In this document: in pieces, positions 63,385-64,000 of the stretch
How the letters are laid out: each line of letters opens with the position of its first letter
Position numbering within the stretch: the stretch's first letter is position 1
Source of the DNA: Bacteroidota bacterium
GTDB taxonomy: Bacteria > Bacteroidota > Ignavibacteria > Ignavibacteriales > Ignavibacteriaceae
Length of the DNA: 64,000 nt
NCBI GenBank assembly: GCA_021815405.1
Contig: JAKAGV010000014.1
Span: 62,001-126,000, forward strand
Direction: 5' to 3'
Made by a program: the position numbers and the translations under genes
Notes under the pieces: generated by a model
What the model was told of the DNA's origin: nothing
The model's input: the letters and a program-made list of their open reading frames with translations, nothing else
Databases searched by the model: none

Positions 63385-63930
63385 TTAAAAGATAAAATAA
63401 TTTATACCGATGCCTACATTAACAGTTATAGTAGTTGTAGGAAAGGCTACGTTAGTTGCTAACGAATTTGTCATATAGTTGTAAGAAATGAACGGTTCTA
63501 CGGCAACACTTGTTGACAGGAAATATTCCATTCCACCTTTCAATCCGAATCCTACGTTTGTATAGTGATCGCCGATTGAGATATTAAAGGAAGCCTCCAG
63601 AAATGGATTAACATCTTTAACATAAAAGTAGTATCTAAAAAGCGGACCAAGGGCTGCCGTGGAGGTATTAGGCGAAATGTCGTAATATGAAATAAATCCT
63701 CCCAATGAAAAATGATTGGCAACAAAGTATGTGAACTGCGGAGTTATAGCTAAAGTGCCCACGTTGTTTGAAAAATAACTATCCGACATAGAACTTGAGC
63801 TGTATTGAATAGATCCAGATAAAGAGTAGGAGCCTTTATTTAATGCTTGCCCGCCATATTGAGCGTTTTGTCCGTACAAGCAGGAAAAGCCTGCAAGTAT
63901 CAAAAGAAGAGAAATGAATATTTTTCCCAT
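63385..63930 (-). CDS. Small outer-membrane beta-barrel protein, paralog of the 62776 gene
   Basis: A 181-residue protein with signal peptide (GFSCLYGQ) and eight predicted strands: SLSGSIQYSSSSM, LAITPQFTYFVANHFSLGGFISYYDIS, FRYYFYVKDVNPFLEASFNISIG, GLKGGMEYFLSTSVAVEPFISYNYM, and terminal VGIGINYFIF. The two barrels share the opening LNKG-SL/VYSxxGSIQYS and the terminal strand, so they arose by tandem duplication. First gene of a three-gene minus-strand operon whose promoter lies in the last 70 bp of the window or beyond. Confidence 0.88.
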   Translation of the reverse strand: MGKIFISLLLILAGFSCLYGQNAQYGGQALNKGSYSLSGSIQYSSSSMSDSYFSNNVGTLAITPQFTYFVANHFSLGGFISYYDISPNTSTAALGPLFRYYFYVKDVNPFLEASFNISIGDHYTNVGFGLKGGMEYFLSTSVAVEPFISYNYMTNSLATNVAFPTTTITVNVGIGINYFIF

Positions 63931-64000
63931 GATTGTTCCCTTATGTTTTTAGTAAAAGTTAAAATACTTTCTAATATTTCAAAGACACACAGCGTTTCCA

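Noticed and set aside
1-64000. rRNA, tRNA, prophage or insertion sequence
   Set aside because: No rRNA-like conserved blocks, tRNA cloverleaf ends, transposase motifs, integrase or phage structural genes were recognised on either strand; short tRNA genes could be missed by eye.

Overview
The window looks like a chromosome segment of a free-living carbohydrate degrader of the Bacteroidota/Chlorobi group, most likely an Ignavibacteria-type bacterium. This is inferred from the repeated C-terminal sorting domain (pattern NYPNPFNPxT...SGIYFY...KK...LK), the cargo signal of type IX secretion (T9SS), on five proteins, and from lipoproteins, a TonB receptor with a DUF4249 partner, and OmpA/OmpW-like barrels. 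No rRNA, tRNA, CRISPR array, phage or insertion sequence was recognised.

Layout. 1-16 kb: end of a truncated gene, a GH38 alpha-mannosidase, a T9SS-sorted GH5, an APC permease with an exported MEMO-like protein, a GH3 beta-glucosidase with PA14 insert, and an operon of MFS sugar transporter, ROK kinase and GH94 cellobiose-type phosphorylase. 16-20.7 kb: T9SS-sorted GH9 endoglucanase, a NarL-type two-component pair and an RRM protein. 21-24 kb: a GH125-GH47 alpha-mannosidase pair. 24-35 kb: zinc-ribbon protein, RecD2 helicase, a T9SS-sorted thermolysin-like protease with a small lipoprotein, a TPR protein, a lipoprotein and 6-phosphogluconate dehydrogenase. 35-41.5 kb: the most accessory-looking stretch, with a T9SS cargo gene broken by one amber codon, a propeller lipoprotein, two LuxR-type regulators with hydrophobic C-terminal tails, an 11-G homopolymer, an Fn3 protein and a gene made of 21-bp/heptapeptide repeats. 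41.5-49.6 kb: GT-C-like membrane glycosyltransferase, orphan DNA methyltransferase, TonB receptor/DUF4249/propeller operon and Dps. 50-60 kb: a beta-mannan locus. 60-64 kb: ECF sigma/anti-sigma pair and an operon of two paralogous barrels plus a lipoprotein gene interrupted by an in-frame TGA.

How the genes work together (inference). Two glycan routes dominate. For cellulose/beta-glucan: secreted GH9 and GH5 cut the polymer, GH3 trims oligomers, the MFS protein imports disaccharide or glucose, GH94 phosphorolyses cellobiose, the ROK kinase phosphorylates the glucose released, and gnd serves the pentose phosphate pathway. For mannan: two GH5 enzymes (one with a CBM35-like module), a GH2 beta-mannosidase, a sodium symporter and a GH130 phosphorylase form one directional locus for beta-mannan, while GH38, GH47 and GH125 address alpha-mannan or high-mannose glycans.

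Unusual structure outside genes: three short inverted-repeat (MITE-like) elements, two of them clearly the same family in opposite orientation; two genes each interrupted by a single in-frame stop after which the frame stays open; and a 21-bp periodic tract that encodes RG-heptads.
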